Shown here piece by piece: positions 13,127 through 25,300 of a stretch of 64,000 bases of DNA. Numbering within the stretch: the stretch's first letter is position 1; every line of letters begins with the position of its first letter. Where the stretch lies: positions 130,023,989 to 130,087,988 of the forward strand of contig CP136068.1 of the NCBI GenBank assembly GCA_032622095.1. Reading direction: 5' to 3'. The translations under genes and the position numbers were made by a program. The notes below the pieces were generated by a model that did no database searches, was not told the DNA's origin, and saw only the letters and a list, made by a program, of their open reading frames with translations. Source of the stretch: Siphonodentalium dalli (lineage: Eukaryota > Mollusca > Scaphopoda > Gadilida > Siphonodentaliidae).

Positions 13127-13288
13127 TTATACAATGTTGTGTGCAGTATGTGTTTTTCTTGTACGAGTCCAGGTTGTGGTGAAAAGTCATATTGGACGAG
13201 ACACGCCAGTGTCGAGTCCAATATGACTTTTCACCACAACCTGGATGAGTACAAGAAAAACTCATACTGTACACAACATTGTATAATG
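13127..13288. repeat. Near-perfect foldback with arms of about 75 bp
   Basis: The left arm at 13127-13204 and the right arm at 13209-13288 are reverse complements with only a few mismatches and one indel, separated by only about 4 bp. The arms contain aagtcatattggac / gtccaatatgactt and tacaagaaaaactcatactg. The same gtccaatatgactt motif occurs twice more at 13581-13620. A plus-strand frame at 13034-13372 crosses the foldback and is not credible as a gene. Confidence 0.85.
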
Positions 13289-13580
13289 ACATTTTTATTA
13301 TCTATCTGTATGTTTATCCAAATTTTGGGAATAAAACTTTTGTGGTTATTTTTGGTATTTGTCGGCATTTAATTCTCTATAAAAGCCTGTATATTTATCA
13401 TCAGAAAGCATGATTTGGAAAAGTAAACATGGAAGTGAGAAAAAAAAAACTCAATGCGGAAGTGAAACGTCTGCTAAAATCCATCAGTGTTGCGCGCGCA
13501 TCACAATTTTACCCATTCATTTCGCAATAGAGTTAATTCGTGACGTCACGGAGTCCCAATACAAAAGTGATATTGTACAG
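13289..13580. other. Unassigned spacer
   Basis: No gene or repeat is recognised between the foldback and the 20-bp repeat. Confidence 0.3.
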
Positions 13581-13620
13581 TCGGGAGTCCAATATGACTT
13601 TCGGGAGTCCAATATGACTT
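13581..13620. repeat. 20-bp direct repeat, two copies
   Basis: tcgggagtccaatatgactt occurs twice head to tail without change. It shares its 14-bp core with both arms of the nearby foldback. Confidence 0.85.
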
Positions 13621-15852
13621 TTTCCAGGATTATCACGTGGCGGCTTTTGCCCAATCGGAAATGTGTTAGTTAAGGGATGGATAATAATTGCTTTTATTTT
13701 CTTAGTTTGTGCGCGTTAGTTAGAATGATATTAACGTACTCTTTGTGCAAAAGCGTTTGGTTGGAAGAATTTGGAAGTGTATGAAATGTGTCACACAACA
13801 TGCCTGTTTTTTCATCATTTTTCATGCCACAACACTCGCATTTTCGTTGATTCCGAAGAAATGTCCAGCTATTACCCTCTGCTCACAACGAATACCTCTT
13901 TCTGAATTGTTTATGTACATCATTTGTTGATATCAGTAAAAATAATATCGAATTTCATCACTTTGGGCGATATTTTTTCTGACAACTGTGTGTGCACATT
14001 TTACAACGTCTGATCTGCGATGTTGACAGCCCCTTATCCGAGAGTAAGGAAATTGACTTCATCACGACTTTACGTGTGCAAAACGAACTAGTGGTCAATT
14101 AAACTTAAAAAACTGTCCCAGTTTGTGGAAAAATAATATGGACGTGGCAATGGGGTCTTTATATTAAGTGCACTGAAGCAACAACCATAAACGCGGTATA
14201 TAAAACTTTCAAGTAGTGATTTTAATCATGATGACACACCTTTCAGAAACCACACTGAAATCATTTGAAAGTCTACATCTGACACTCAATATTACAGGTC
14301 CCTAACTGGATCCTAGTTTAAATTGCATTAATTCACGTGCATACCAATTTAAATATATAGACATCTGAAATCCAAACACGATAACCCCTGATCAGTCGAG
14401 AATTGTGTTTTCGGATTGCATACAGGCAAGGAAATCATTAGCGCTCTTTGTCGCATATAACCTAATGTAATTCTGCGGCCACCTAATAGTAAAACCGTAA
14501 CAATCGCAAGTGAATTTATTATTTATAGCCATTGAACTCTCTATAATATATAATACGTTTCACCCCTTTTTATGGTTTATGCGACATAAAGTAGTTGATA
14601 TATACGCAGTCTGCAAGACACCGCGTAACCACAGCTGTCGAAAGTCTATAGTGGAGACTATATGAAGGCCGCTAACGGCCTTCTTGCACAAATTGCGTTG
14701 CTACCCAATGTACAGCCGATGTACATACACGCAATATAATTCCACCTTGTTTTAAAGCCCACAATTGACACCACCCCGCCGCTAATTGTAACATTGTATG
14801 AGCGTCATTGTTGCAATGCATGGCAGACTTAGTACAGTTTGGAAACGGTGCATCTTAATAAAAACAAAGTTGCCCCATATCCGCGGTACCAGGTATTCAG
14901 ATTTCATTTCGCGATATCCATAAAAAAAAAAAATTCTGAAACACAAATACTGTATCATTTCGTAATTCATTAAATATACGTATCATAAAATATAAGCAAC
15001 CTATAGTAAAATCGCACTGAGGCACACACAAACACGCACCAATTTGCTTCCAGTTTAAATTTAATGTTATGCCCCCGCATAGCCGATGTCCACAGTCGTA
15101 TAGTAATGCCATATATCATATGACACCTAATACGCTTATTCAGCCAGCAGATGACACACCCCACAGTCTGCACCAGGATTCGATTTCAACATCATCAATG
15201 GCGTATAGCAAGTGTACAACTTGAATATACCCAACCGATTTGCCACACATTCAAACAAGCTTAAGCATACCCCCATCCGCCCCGCGGGATAACAATTATA
15301 CACTAATTACAATCGCTAGTATTTGTAGGCACCGCTCTCATAAAAATAACACACCAATTAAGAATACGCATAATTACATCACATATAATTTATTATTATC
15401 CCCATAGATGCAACGAAACAACAGACGCTCTTTATCAGATATAATATTTACAATTTTTGTAACTGCCTGAACTAAAAGTGAAAATTCGATAAAATGTCTC
15501 TCAAAATAGATATAAATAATAACCAAAGCTCCCAAGAATATGATAGTCTGTTTGTCGATGCTTCTAAGAAACTCAGATATCACATGGATCCCCAGATATT
15601 TTGCAATTAGAATGCCTATAAAAAGACATAACATATGAAAATGCATCCTGATATGCACATGATATAACCTTAAATAGCTAGTAAATTTCTGGCGATCCAT
15701 GTTAACGCATGTCTAATTAAAGACGAATTAAGGGTTCCAGACAGTTGCAACAACACCATTAAACATCGAATTTCACGTCGTTTTGTGGTTTGATACGTTG
15801 AGAAAATGTGGAAAACCAAAACAGCCACTTAACCTCTGGTTATATATAACAC
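13621..15852. other. Unassigned AT-rich region
   Basis: No recognised gene. A perfect 8-bp-stem hairpin (gaaggccg, loop ctaa, cggccttc) lies at 14664-14683. A 108-codon minus-strand frame at 15374-15700 is rich in hydrophobic residues and could be read as membrane-spanning, but AT-rich non-coding DNA gives the same result and no family is recognised. The minus frames at 14782-15173 overlap each other and are probably chance. Confidence 0.3.
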
Positions 15853-16215
15853 ATAATATCGTGCTGTTATTAAGCAATTAAGATAATAATTTATGTTTTC
15901 CATAAAAGAAAATCAAAACTATATTAAATAAATGCAAGGATAATTCAATATCAAACAAATTGTTGTCTTGCTTGTAGCATTTCTTGAGCCAAACATGTCA
16001 TTCTACACACTTGAACCTTAAAAGCAAGTAAAATAGGTTTAGTAAAAAAATATCCCGGAACACCGAATGCTTCTTTAAATTCCACGATACAAATATCTCA
16101 TATCATGAAAGTCTATATTTTGCAATAGCACTCTACAACGGCCATACAAGCACAACCAATAGGCATTGCTGCTATATATACCCACATTTTTGAAACAATT
16201 GGTGCGTCGGTGGTA
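15853..16215 (-). mobile_element. 3' fragment of a CR1/L2-like LINE
   Basis: This matches the 3' untranslated end and last codons of the LINE at 29.72-30.08 kb: for example, gttgtcttgcttgtagcat, aaatatcccggaac and acaagcacaaccaataggca occur in the same order in both. Similarity stops abruptly after tgcgtcggtggt, consistent with 5' truncation on insertion. The 119-codon frame at 16113-16472 starts in unrelated DNA and reads into this fragment in a wrong frame, so it is not a gene. Confidence 0.75.
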
Positions 16216-16584
16216 AATAATTTAATACTGTAGAATCGTTTTAATTCGTGGGGGTCTGTTATTCGTTGATTTAGTGGTTTGCTCAACCACGAAATCAACA
16301 ACCAGCGAAATAATCGACTCTTGCGTTGAATGAACAAAAAAGCCATATAATATACGAGATGGAAATAAAGATCGGACATTAAGGTCTGTTTTCTAAAAGT
16401 CGTATAATTTATGTATAGAAAAACACAGAAGACGAGATGAAGCGTAATCTTTTTCAATACATTATCATTCATTCACCGAAACGAAATTGATATGCTATAT
16501 ACATCATCTGATCTCGGCTATGATAGTTTGTATAACAATGCTCAATATGTTGTCACATCGTGAGTGTATTGTCCACCATTATAT
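16216..16584. other. Unassigned spacer
   Basis: No gene or repeat is recognised between the LINE 3' fragment and the TTTTGAAG array. Confidence 0.3.
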
Positions 16585-16715
16585 TGAAATTTTTGAAGTT
16601 TTTGAAAGTTTTGAAAGTTTTTGAAAGTTTTGAAATTTTTGAAGTTTTTGAAATTTTTGAAATATTTGAAGTTTTTGAAATTTTTGAAGTTTTGGAAGTT
16701 TTTGAAATTTTTTGG
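16585..16715. repeat. TTTTGAAG / TTTTTGAAA short-period repeat
   Basis: Units of 8-11 bp (tttttgaagt, tttgaaagtt, tttttgaaat) run for about 130 bp. The Lys-Thr-Ser-rich minus-strand frame at 16553-16753 is a translation of the repeat. Confidence 0.9.
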
Positions 16716-17359
16716 TGATTATGTGTGTGTGTACACTTGAAAATTTGTTCCATCGAATATGTCAGTTCATTCTGGGGTTGTAATTTCGAATTACCCTTTT
16801 TTCGTCCGCTCGTGATTCAACATAGTACATCTCAATACTTCCAATAATTAGCGATAATGCACACCTGTCATATACTCAATAACTTCATCGGGATAGAGAG
16901 GTAAAGAATAAACGCTCTTTATTATTCATGTAAGAGTAATGGTGTCAAATTATTTCAGGTATGACAATTATATGATGCATGGACTGCGTCTGATTGATAA
17001 ACATTGGAATGTATGCATTCATACCGATGGTGACAATGGCCAAAATTACAGTGACTCGGACCAGTCCATACACATATAATTGGTATAAAGCTATTTCTAA
17101 ACATCGTTTAATAAAATTAACAGAGTTTCATGAAAAATATTTAAAATTTGGTTGAACAAAAATAACAAAAGATATTGCACGCAAATAATTTAAAAAACAT
17201 TCGACATTTAATACCGAGATTATCCGAAACCGAAAACTCATTATAAATTTTTGAGATTAAATTTTTTTTTTTTTTTTTTTAATTTCGAAAAAAAAATTTG
17301 GGTTTTGAATTTTTTTTTTTGGGGAATATTTTAGTACAAACAATTTTACCCCCCAAAAA
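16716..17359. other. Unassigned, with a long T/A homopolymer block
   Basis: Nothing is recognised up to 17261. 17262-17337 consists of runs of T and A (19 T, then 9 A, then 12 T), a sequence prone to sequencing error. Any frame crossing it, such as 17298-17570 near its start, has an unreliable beginning. Confidence 0.5.
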
Positions 17360-18348
17360 ATCTATTTTTAGATGTGGATCTAACGAGCCCCCATACTACT
17401 CATATACTGTAGTTAGGATACCACCAGTCATTGAACAGGAATCACTTCTCTATTACTTTCATAGTGTATCATGGCAATTAAGATTCAGTACCAATGCTTA
17501 CATTACAATTCAGAATACACAGAACACTGATAAGGTGTCATCACACCAAGATTATATATGGTCTCTTTGATGTTATTTAATTGTACACCCCACTGACTTA
17601 TCCTATTTTCAGTAGATAAATAAACCCATATTATATTAAACTGACATCATTTTTCAATACAATGTTACCACCATTACTTTGATAGAGGAAAGTTTATTCT
17701 CAAAGAGTATAATTATTTTACATGAACTTTATTTTAATGGTATAAAACTATATATCCAACAAATGAAGCTGAAAATTCATATTTCATGTGCTGCAGGAGC
17801 CTTCAAACTCTGGTTGACACTACAGTAACAGTTGAGGCACAAGCATACATGTTCACTGGAGAAATGCTATTAGATAGTCCACTTCAGCTGTTTCAGTCAG
17901 TTAATAAATTAGAGGAATAATAGTATGACCACTGCTCCAATCCTGTAGTTAGCCAAAATCAAGGCTTCTTTTACCATGATATTAATGAACAGAGAACAGA
18001 AAATTCCTTAGTTGAAGATTGTCAGATCATCAATTACAATAATGTGACTTATCATCCATCCTCCTTCACAATAACATATTACATGGTAATTTACAAAGCA
18101 TGTGTATGATATTACACAGCTGAAGATTGTCACACCTTGAATGGGAAATTCAACTCATGGCATTTTGAAGCTACAGGTAGTAACATATCATTACTGTATG
18201 GTAGACCTCTACTTCCTGATATAGCACATTGTATATCTGATTCTGTAGTCATCCTGAAAAAAATAAATATATGAAGTAAGAATTTTAAATTATTTTTATG
18301 TATGTCATGATTTGAACTGAAAAAAATCTATTATAGCATGGATCTTAA

Positions 18349-18747
18349 AGGTACTCAATCTGATTAAGCACCCCTAAATTACTATTTCTTCGGCTTCAGG
18401 GGTTAAAAATAATTAATTTGAGTCGAGGAACCCATCCATCAAAGCTCAGAATGATCAGATATTGATTCTTTTTTTAAATTTGTAATTTTCTCGAGATGTG
18501 TACTAATAATTGCAACAGAAACATTTATTCAAACGGACGAAGATGGATAACTCTAAAATGAAGCACTGAGAACTTCCTTTTGACGGCATGTTCTGGGCCA
18601 GAAACAAGAGATAACAAAACTTCAAAAATTTATATCTGATCACTCTGAGGGTTGATGGGTAGTTTACTCGACTCGAATCAATTATTTTTTTTACCTCAGA
18701 AGCCAAAGAAATAGTAATTTATGAGGGTCTAATCAGATTGAGTACCT
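18349..18747. mobile_element. TTAA-flanked MITE, family 1, copy 1
   Basis: The left end is TTAA then AGGTACTCAATCTGATT. The right end is AATCAGATTGAGTACCT then TTGA (one change from TTAA). The element is about 399 bp. The minus-strand frame at 18503-18706 is inside it and is not coding. Precise TTAA duplication with short TIRs is the signature of piggyBac-superfamily (or Kolobok) transposition. Confidence 0.75.
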
Positions 18748-19131
18748 TTGACATTTAACAAACCATCTTCAGACACACCTCCCCCCACTTGTTGATGAAA
18801 ATCCACAAATCAGGTTCCAGCTATCTAGGTCACTTGTACCAATGTTAATCATATTTCCCAAACATGAAATGACACACTCTATGATTTCCAGGCTTCAATT
18901 TAAAGATGAATTATCTGTTCACACAACAAGTATATAGTTTCCTCGGTATAACATAAGAGAAATGAATCAAAAACACCTACCTGGGAACACTACTATCAAT
19001 TAATATTGATTTCCTTATATAATGTGACTATCAAGTTGCTCTGTGGGACATATATTTGTCACTATTTTTAGAAACAGTTATTGCTCAGAACAAACACGAG
19101 CTGTAAACTGTTTAAATATAATCAATATTAA

Positions 19132-19558
19132 GTATGCATCATCCGATTAGATGCCCCTCAATAAGGCTCAATTACTATATATTTGGATTCGGGTGGGAGG
19201 ATATTTGATTTGAGTCGATGAACCCACCCACCAAAGCTAAGAGTTATTACATATTCATTTTTAAATCTTATTATTTTTCACCATCGAGACTTAATAGTGG
19301 CCTGGGAAAAAGTCAACGGGCCAATGGTCTTGGACCAAATTGCGGATGAAGATAACTCTAAAATCAAGTAGCTTTGTGTTGATAATGAGGAAAATTTTTC
19401 ATTGAACAACATGTTGATAAATAACACATTTTGAGCAATTTTATACTATAATTGACATTATTTTTGAGCAATTAATCGATTTTGATAACTGAAGCAGCAT
19501 TTCAAAATATGTTGTTGTTGGAAGCTGAATATATGGGGTTCATTGAATCAACTTGAGA
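19132..19558. mobile_element. TTAA MITE, family 1, degenerate copy
   Basis: After TTAA at 19128-19131 the sequence runs parallel to the other two copies: catccgattagatgcccct, ttgagtcgatgaacccaccc, ttattatttttcaccatcga, then gttgttgttggaagctga near the end. The right TIR is badly eroded, so the end is approximate. Confidence 0.55.
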
Positions 19559-21095
19559 ATTTGCACGCTAAATTATACATGAAACAGCATGAAATGCTTT
19601 ATATAATTATTATACAATGAAGTAAAATAAATAATCACTCCAAATATTAAAAAAACATGTGAGTATAGTTAGTATACAGACTGTCAATGCGGTGAACGTT
19701 ATTGCACCAATTTGTTGGGGCTCAAGTTCCGTGAAATATTACATGAGTGGCCAGTGTCAAATTGCATCTTGCAGCATAACACTTTAACATAACAGATAAG
19801 TGGACAATTGTTTGCAGGTGTGGTTTGGATTTGTATTTACTACACACCAATATTCAATCAAGTAATAATATTTGTCCACTATCTAGGCAAGTTAGTTATA
19901 TATTGAACATGGCAAGAAATTAAATTAATTCTCTGGTACTGGATAGGCTGTCATGCATGATGTCAAATATGTTGCGAGTCTCAATGACATCAGGATTTCA
20001 CTATCGTGGACAAGCTGAAAAATTATACCAACAATGTAACTTAATTTACGAAATAGACCAAAATATTGCAGCTGTGTAATTAGAAGTAAAATAAAATAAA
20101 GCTTTATTCCACACCTATTGACTATTCAACCAAATATCACCATTGAATACCTATTATTGTATGCCTCTAGTGGAATAGAAGCCGGAACTAGTTTTGTTGA
20201 TGTTGTCACCAAGAAAGGTGACAAACAGTTATTATAGGTACATTTAGTATGTCAACAATCAGCTTCAGGTGATGTCCCGATCATAACCGGTTATCCATCA
20301 GACTTAAATCACAATAAAGGTAGCTGACTCATGGATTGACACAATGGTGTAGAATAAATACAGAACACAACTTGTACCATAATCTCAAATATTTTATCAA
20401 AATCATGGTGGACAGTGCATAATTACATTCTGCGCGAGTTTTGCTGTCGCAAAATATATCCATGCACCTTCTGCAACTCATTTGATAAAAGATTCTCGAT
20501 GACACTAGGGGTAACTTAATTGTAGGATCCTGCAAATATTTTAAAAATCATATTCAATTAAACATGCTGCTGCATGAGTATATGATTTATATTTGATTCA
20601 ACATCAGCGAAGAATATATCTATATAATATCCCTGTTGAGCTTCGCAGTGCTAAAATGAGTGTTCCGTAAGAAGCACACATCGATGGCATTGCCGTAGAG
20701 TCATAAGCACCCGCTCATTATGAGAGTAGTTCATCTGGATGATTGATTTCAGCATCCTGACCGACTGTACATGTGTATGTAGGTTGTGATACATGTGAGT
20801 CAGATCATGTAGCCCCAATGCCTCTCAAAATTAAAAGATTAGTTGAAATGCAAAGTAACATCATTATATTTTACTCATAGACACAGACTGCCATTGGAAA
20901 TGTTTTGTCCTCTCACAAATTCCAGAATTATTGGCAAAGTTGTCTTGCAGCAAATTCAGAGGATCACATCACTCATTCTTACGATAAGCTGAGGTTATCT
21001 GCAAAAATTAGTAAACACTTATTACAATATTGTTTTCATTAGAAAAAGCTATTACTCAGACTAGTTATTTAATTGCAATTGTATACATACACATG

Positions 21096-21308
21096 AAATC
21101 TGAAAATTGGCCACAGCAATAACTTCCAGGGCTATAAAATCACATATGTACTTCACCAACATTCATCAGGGACGTGGATGGAGGGTCTCCATTGGGGAGG
21201 AACGCACCTTGAATTTGAAATGTATAAAGCCACCCACCTCCTAAAATATCCAACACATGTTGTATTATATCAGACAAGAAGTCAAATTTGTTTTCAATTT
21301 GGAGCAGG
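21096..21308. other. Unassigned spacer before the SINE
   Basis: No gene is recognised. The last 10 bases (21299-21308, ttggagcagg) form the left SINE target duplication. Confidence 0.4.
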
Positions 21309-21604
21309 GACCCCCGGTGATCGAATCGGTAGAGTGCCAGTTGCATTACACCGTCACAGGCCGTCCAGCGCAGACGAAGCTGGTTCGAACCCCGTCATAG
21401 GAAGGCCAAGGGTGACTGGAATCGTGTATCTGGGCAAGTTTGTCAGTTGCTTTCTGGGGGTCCGTGGTTTCTACACACAGTGGGACGATTTCTTGGTGAA
21501 ATCAAGCCTCTGCGTGGTTTTTCCTCCACCAGTAAAATTGACAATGTCATGTGTAGCCTAGCGGCTAGAACGACGTTAAACCCTAATAAACCAAACCAAT
21601 CAAG
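21309..21604 (+). mobile_element. tRNA-derived SINE
   Basis: An RNA polymerase III promoter is recognisable: A-box-like ggtgatcgaatcggtagag at about 21316, and B box ggttcgaacccc at about 21382, spaced as in a tRNA-derived head. A conserved-looking body follows, then the tail cgacgttaaaccctaataaa and ccaaaccaatcaa. The flanks carry a 10-bp near-perfect duplication (ttggagcagg at 21299-21308, ttggagccgg at 21605-21614), as expected for LINE-driven insertion. SINEs with a gacgttaaacc-type end are common in molluscs (recalled). The 127-codon frame through it (21178-21561) is not a gene. Confidence 0.75.
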
Positions 21605-22050
21605 TTGGAGCCGGTTAAAATTGTGAATTGGAACATAAGTACTAATAGAATGTCTGCCGAACAGTCTCTTTAACCACAATAATTTATGATGAACTTATCT
21701 TGGCCATTTTTGTCGCAAGCATCCATAGCGACTCAACTCAAATGTTGAGTTATGTTCTGCATAAAACGGGAAAAAAGAATATAAAATAAAAAAAAGAGTA
21801 TTCTCTGTATATGAGCTTTGGTAGCAAGTAAAGTGCAAGTGCACTCTGACCGACTTTAAAATCGCAGATGCACAGATTCGCATGGATGGTAATAAATATC
21901 TGTGCCATTTAAAAAAATTTAACAAAAAATGTAGGAATAATGCAGTTTCCCATGGTACTAAATGACTGTGAAAGTTTTGAAACAATTGACCAAAAATTAT
22001 AGGAACAAAAGCTCAAAGTAATACCCCTGTATAATTTATTGAAAATTTTC
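21605..22050. other. Unassigned spacer
   Basis: No gene is recognised. The minus-strand frames (21443-21679, 21695-21985) overlap the SINE or AT-rich DNA and show no motif. Confidence 0.3.
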
Positions 22051-22054
22051 TTAA

Positions 22055-22444
22055 AGGTACTCAATCGGATAAAAATCCTCTCAATTACTATTTCAATGGC
22101 TTCGGGGGCAAAAAATATTTGATTCGAGTCGAGGAAGCCACCCATCAAAGCTCAGATTTCTTAGATATCGAATTTAGAAATCTATTATTTTTCATTATCA
22201 GGACTCGAATACTTTCTGTCCCAGAAGTTCCCGAAAAAGCCGACCGACATACTCACGATACTAAATTCCATTGAACAAAATGTTGCTATACAACAGATTT
22301 TGGGCAATTATATACGACAGTTCACAGTCGTCAGCATTATTTTTGGATAATTATTTGATTCTGATAACTAAAGTGACCTTTGATAAAATTTTGTTGTTGT
22401 TGAAATCTGTTGAGATGGGGACCCTCTGATCGGATTGAGTACCT
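22055..22444. mobile_element. TTAA-flanked MITE, family 1, copy 3
   Basis: This is the best-preserved copy: TTAA at 22051-22054 and 22445-22448, left end AGGTACTCAATCGGATAAAA, right end ATCGGATTGAGTACCT, length 390 bp. Body words shared with copy 1 are cggcttc, gattcgagtcgagga, cccatcaaagctcag and gttgttgttgaaatc. No transposase frame is present. Confidence 0.85.
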
Positions 22445-22499
22445 TTAAGTCAAAAAGGGGGATAACTAAAAACAATTGGACATACCTCATAATCACAGG

Positions 22500-22672
22500 T
22501 GCACAGGTTATCATTGTGGTTGCTGTCTGTCACAGTCTGTGCCAAGTTTCATGGAAAATGATTAAAAATGACTGAGAAAAACTCTGCACAAATTTGTGCC
22601 CATGGACAGACGGAGGGCTAAGATGTTTCCAGTATAACCCCCCACAACTTGCAGGGGGGGTATAATAATAAT
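22500..22672 (-). repeat. Hairpin-headed dispersed repeat
   Basis: On the minus strand it starts tatacccccc, a short loop, then tggggggttata. This is followed by gtctgtccatgggcacaaat and catgaaacttggcacagact. The layout (C-run/G-run hairpin head, then sequence about a query position) matches the plus-strand repeat at 62.13 kb. The family is recalled as common in molluscs. Confidence 0.5.
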
Positions 22673-23855
22673 TTTGGAGGGCATTAAATAATGTCCCGAC
22701 AGTCAAGGACCACAAATAGGTCCAAGGGCTGTTAATAAAACATAACGCTCATATGCATGTTATTATTATTAATACAACTCCGTCCTTGTGTGATCGGTGA
22801 CACAGAATTTATTGGGCCGTGTGAGAACATTTGAAATGTGAACACAAAATCCTATAGCATCTATTGAGTAGCCTCAAGGTTTTAGAAACTTCAGACCTGA
22901 CCTGTTGGTCTAACACAAATTATTCCACACTAATAGATTGTTTGATAATCAATCTACAAAAAGATTTCAACCTATTGTTTCTTGTGAAATTTCCTATAAA
23001 TGTACATGTCTGGAATTCAACGATATTTAGAACAGTTGAAAATTTTGACCAAGGTTGATGGACATAGGTTAATTGTAGCATTACCAGTCTCTGCCCCGGC
23101 TATAGGCTGAAATGATATTCGCCGGACATTCGAAGGATATACTTTACACGATACCCTTTTGCTGTATACATTGGTTTTTATATCCAGTGATTCTGTCAGG
23201 CTACTTTATGCAAGTCAAATTCCTGTTTTCACATACCTGCGACTGACGCGTGCGACAACTGAGGTTGTGGCTGATAGAGTTAAACCCATTCGATTTAAAA
23301 ATGTGCTTAATTGCGTCAGCCAAAACCCCAGTGATTTATATAATATATATGATTTGAAACGTTGCGCCTATATATATAAACCCATCTAGCCTCATGCATC
23401 AGCCGCATGTCTGTAATAGCAGCTTCATACCGACATGGGTTGGCAGTCTATACATTTGTATTTATTGAATTTGTGTGCACCAGTCTCTGTCGAGACTAAG
23501 TCTGCATTAAGTATATGTGACTATATTTATATACTGGTACGTATATACATCGTTCGTTCGAAGAGAGGTCCCTGTCGGTAATTGCCGCTCAGCAAATGCT
23601 GCACATGACATGTTCACCTGAATGGCGATCACCACCACCGGGCACTTGCAGTAAAAAGGGCATTTCGTTCAAAGGGTACGAAGCCCCATGGCTACCCGTG
23701 GGCTTGCTATTGACAGTATTATAAGTAGAGGTGGAGATATTTATTCTTTCGATGTTTCGACACAAGTTTCCACCAACTGAGGTCTGTGATAACTTGTTCG
23801 AGCTATAAAAGGTGCAAAAACTAATTTTGGCTTTTGATGACTTGTGCATATTCCA
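22673..23855. other. Unassigned region
   Basis: No supported gene. Plus-strand frames at 22864-23058 (64 codons) and 23159-23389 (76 codons) have no recognisable motif. A minus frame at 23589-23849 lies over unique DNA and runs close to the MITE boundary; its status is unknown. Confidence 0.3.
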
Positions 23856-23859
23856 TTAA

Positions 23860-24343
23860 AGGCACGTGAGGCCTTAGTTGTCGAAAATATTCATATTTGT
23901 TCCAATCACCGTAAACATTAATACGCATACAGTTTCGTTCATATATACCATGACCATCGCATAAACAGCATGCTATCATAAAGACCTACTATATTTTACC
24001 TAATCAAGAGCCTGATTATGTTACAGAAGACAGCACAATGCTACTGGATAATCACACAAATGGCATAAACGCTCTTTATTACTTCCATATCAGGAATTCA
24101 CCAACAAAGAACGCTCTTTATGTTTACCATCATAATATAAACAAACACCAGAAAAGTAACGTTTGATGCTTTTGTTTACATAACAATGGTCAAACATATG
24201 ACAATAACATACTGTTTATGCGATATTTCTTATTTGTATACGGACAAAGTATGTCTACATTTTGATGTTCTTTCTGTTTGTGGCGGTTTTTGACGGGTGG
24301 AAATATTTTCACAGGATACCCACCGCCAAGGCCAACCGTACCT
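23860..24343. mobile_element. TTAA-flanked MITE, family 2, copy 1
   Basis: TTAA lies at 23856-23859 and 24344-24347. The left end is AGGCACGTGAGGCC and the right end is GGCCAACCGTACCT, giving imperfect TIRs. It is 484 bp with no coding frame. It is nearly identical to 32908-33401. It shares the outermost AGG[T/C]AC...GTACCT with family 1, suggesting mobilisation by related piggyBac-like enzymes. Confidence 0.85.
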
Positions 24344-24347
24344 TTAA

Positions 24348-25019
24348 TTCGAAACTAGGTGTTGTTGGAAATTGGAAATATGTAATACTATCTACTTAGT
24401 GAGCTTTCAGACAACCACGATTCAATCATAAGTGGAAGGATTTTCGTCGTTGGAAGTAACCGATAGTTAGCATGCTCACGTCAAAATCACAACTAAACAA
24501 ATAATATCATTTGATTTTAGATTCAAAATGGTGTCGTATCCACTGTTACAATGTTTCATGATTCTAGTGCCAATAAACTTATCTTATCTTGTGACGTAAT
24601 CACAGTCGTGTGTACATAAAAATCGTGGCTGAAAAGATCGCAAGGTAATCAATCACATGCTATACAAACAACCTACTCAGCTGGACAAAACAAGTCTTTA
24701 AGTTAGTAAGTAAGTAAGTAAGTAATGCATTATTCTCAGCCATTATATTACATGGTACATGAGAAAACATATATACACTATATACAAATTAGAACTTTCC
24801 GGGGTATACATAGACAGAATACAATGCAGATAGTAATTAGATAGACTTATTTAAAGATTCTAAGCGAACCGGGAAGAAAAGAAGAAAAAATTACATAAAT
24901 ATACATCATGGTTAGTATATATAGTACTGTTTTCTCATTTTCTTTTTGGAAACCAAGTTGTTGTAAATAATGATGTACCAATATTACGTACATGATTATT
25001 ATCTGTAATTAAATTGACT
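24348..25019. other. Unassigned, with an AAGT microsatellite
   Basis: (aagt) units run at about 24701-24724. The word cttatcttatcttg at about 24585 resembles a non-LTR retroposon tail (compare 32.61 kb). No gene is recognised. Confidence 0.4.
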
Positions 25020-25177
25020 CATATAATGTTTACATACACTTATAAATACACACATATTATATACGTATACATACTCATGCATATACCTACACACACACAC
25101 ACATACATACATATGTATAAATATACAGGCATACAAACACATACATACACATTTATACATATATATACACATATACA

Positions 25178-25230
<53 letters not shown>

Positions 25231-25300
25231 CATACACACACACACATATATATACATATATATACATACATAAACACATACACATAGACATTGTATTATG
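25020..25300. repeat. TA/CA microsatellite block
   Basis: Long runs of tatata, acatac and cacaca are present. The Tyr-Ile-rich frames on both strands (24999-25377) are translations of this block. Confidence 0.95.

Larger units (their letters stand above)
17360..21095 (+). pseudogene. Decayed coding stretch of unknown family
   Basis: Several long stop-poor plus-strand stretches with protein-like composition occur in series. 17365-17567 follows a possible acceptor (ctatttttag) and contains SNEPPYYSYTVV and VSWQLRFSTNAYITIQN. 17798-18271 is one frame of 158 codons broken only by an adjacent TAA-TAG pair and one TGA, and contains LVEDCQIINYNNVTYHPSS and LNGKFNSWHFEATGSN. 19680-19788 reads VIAPICWGSSSVKYYMSGQ. 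20118-20310 contains TIEYLLLYASSGIEAGTSF and DVPIITGYPSD. 20761-21060 contains VHVYVGCDTCESDHVAPM. Two MITEs interrupt the series. The Cys, Asn-X-Ser/Thr and aromatic content suggests a secreted or surface protein. No family is recognised, and the stretches lie in different frames, so lost introns or frameshifts are needed. Confidence 0.35.

Noticed and set aside
14664-14683. GC-rich hairpin resembling a bacterial terminator
   Set aside because: The window is animal DNA, there is no T tract or upstream gene, and the histone stem-loop consensus does not match.
16113-16472. 119-codon minus frame with hydrophobic stretches
   Set aside because: Its last third is the 3' region of a LINE read in the wrong frame.
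21316-21400. A possible tRNA gene (good B box)
   Set aside because: The A box is weak, the downstream body and tail are those of a SINE, and target duplications flank the whole 296-bp unit.
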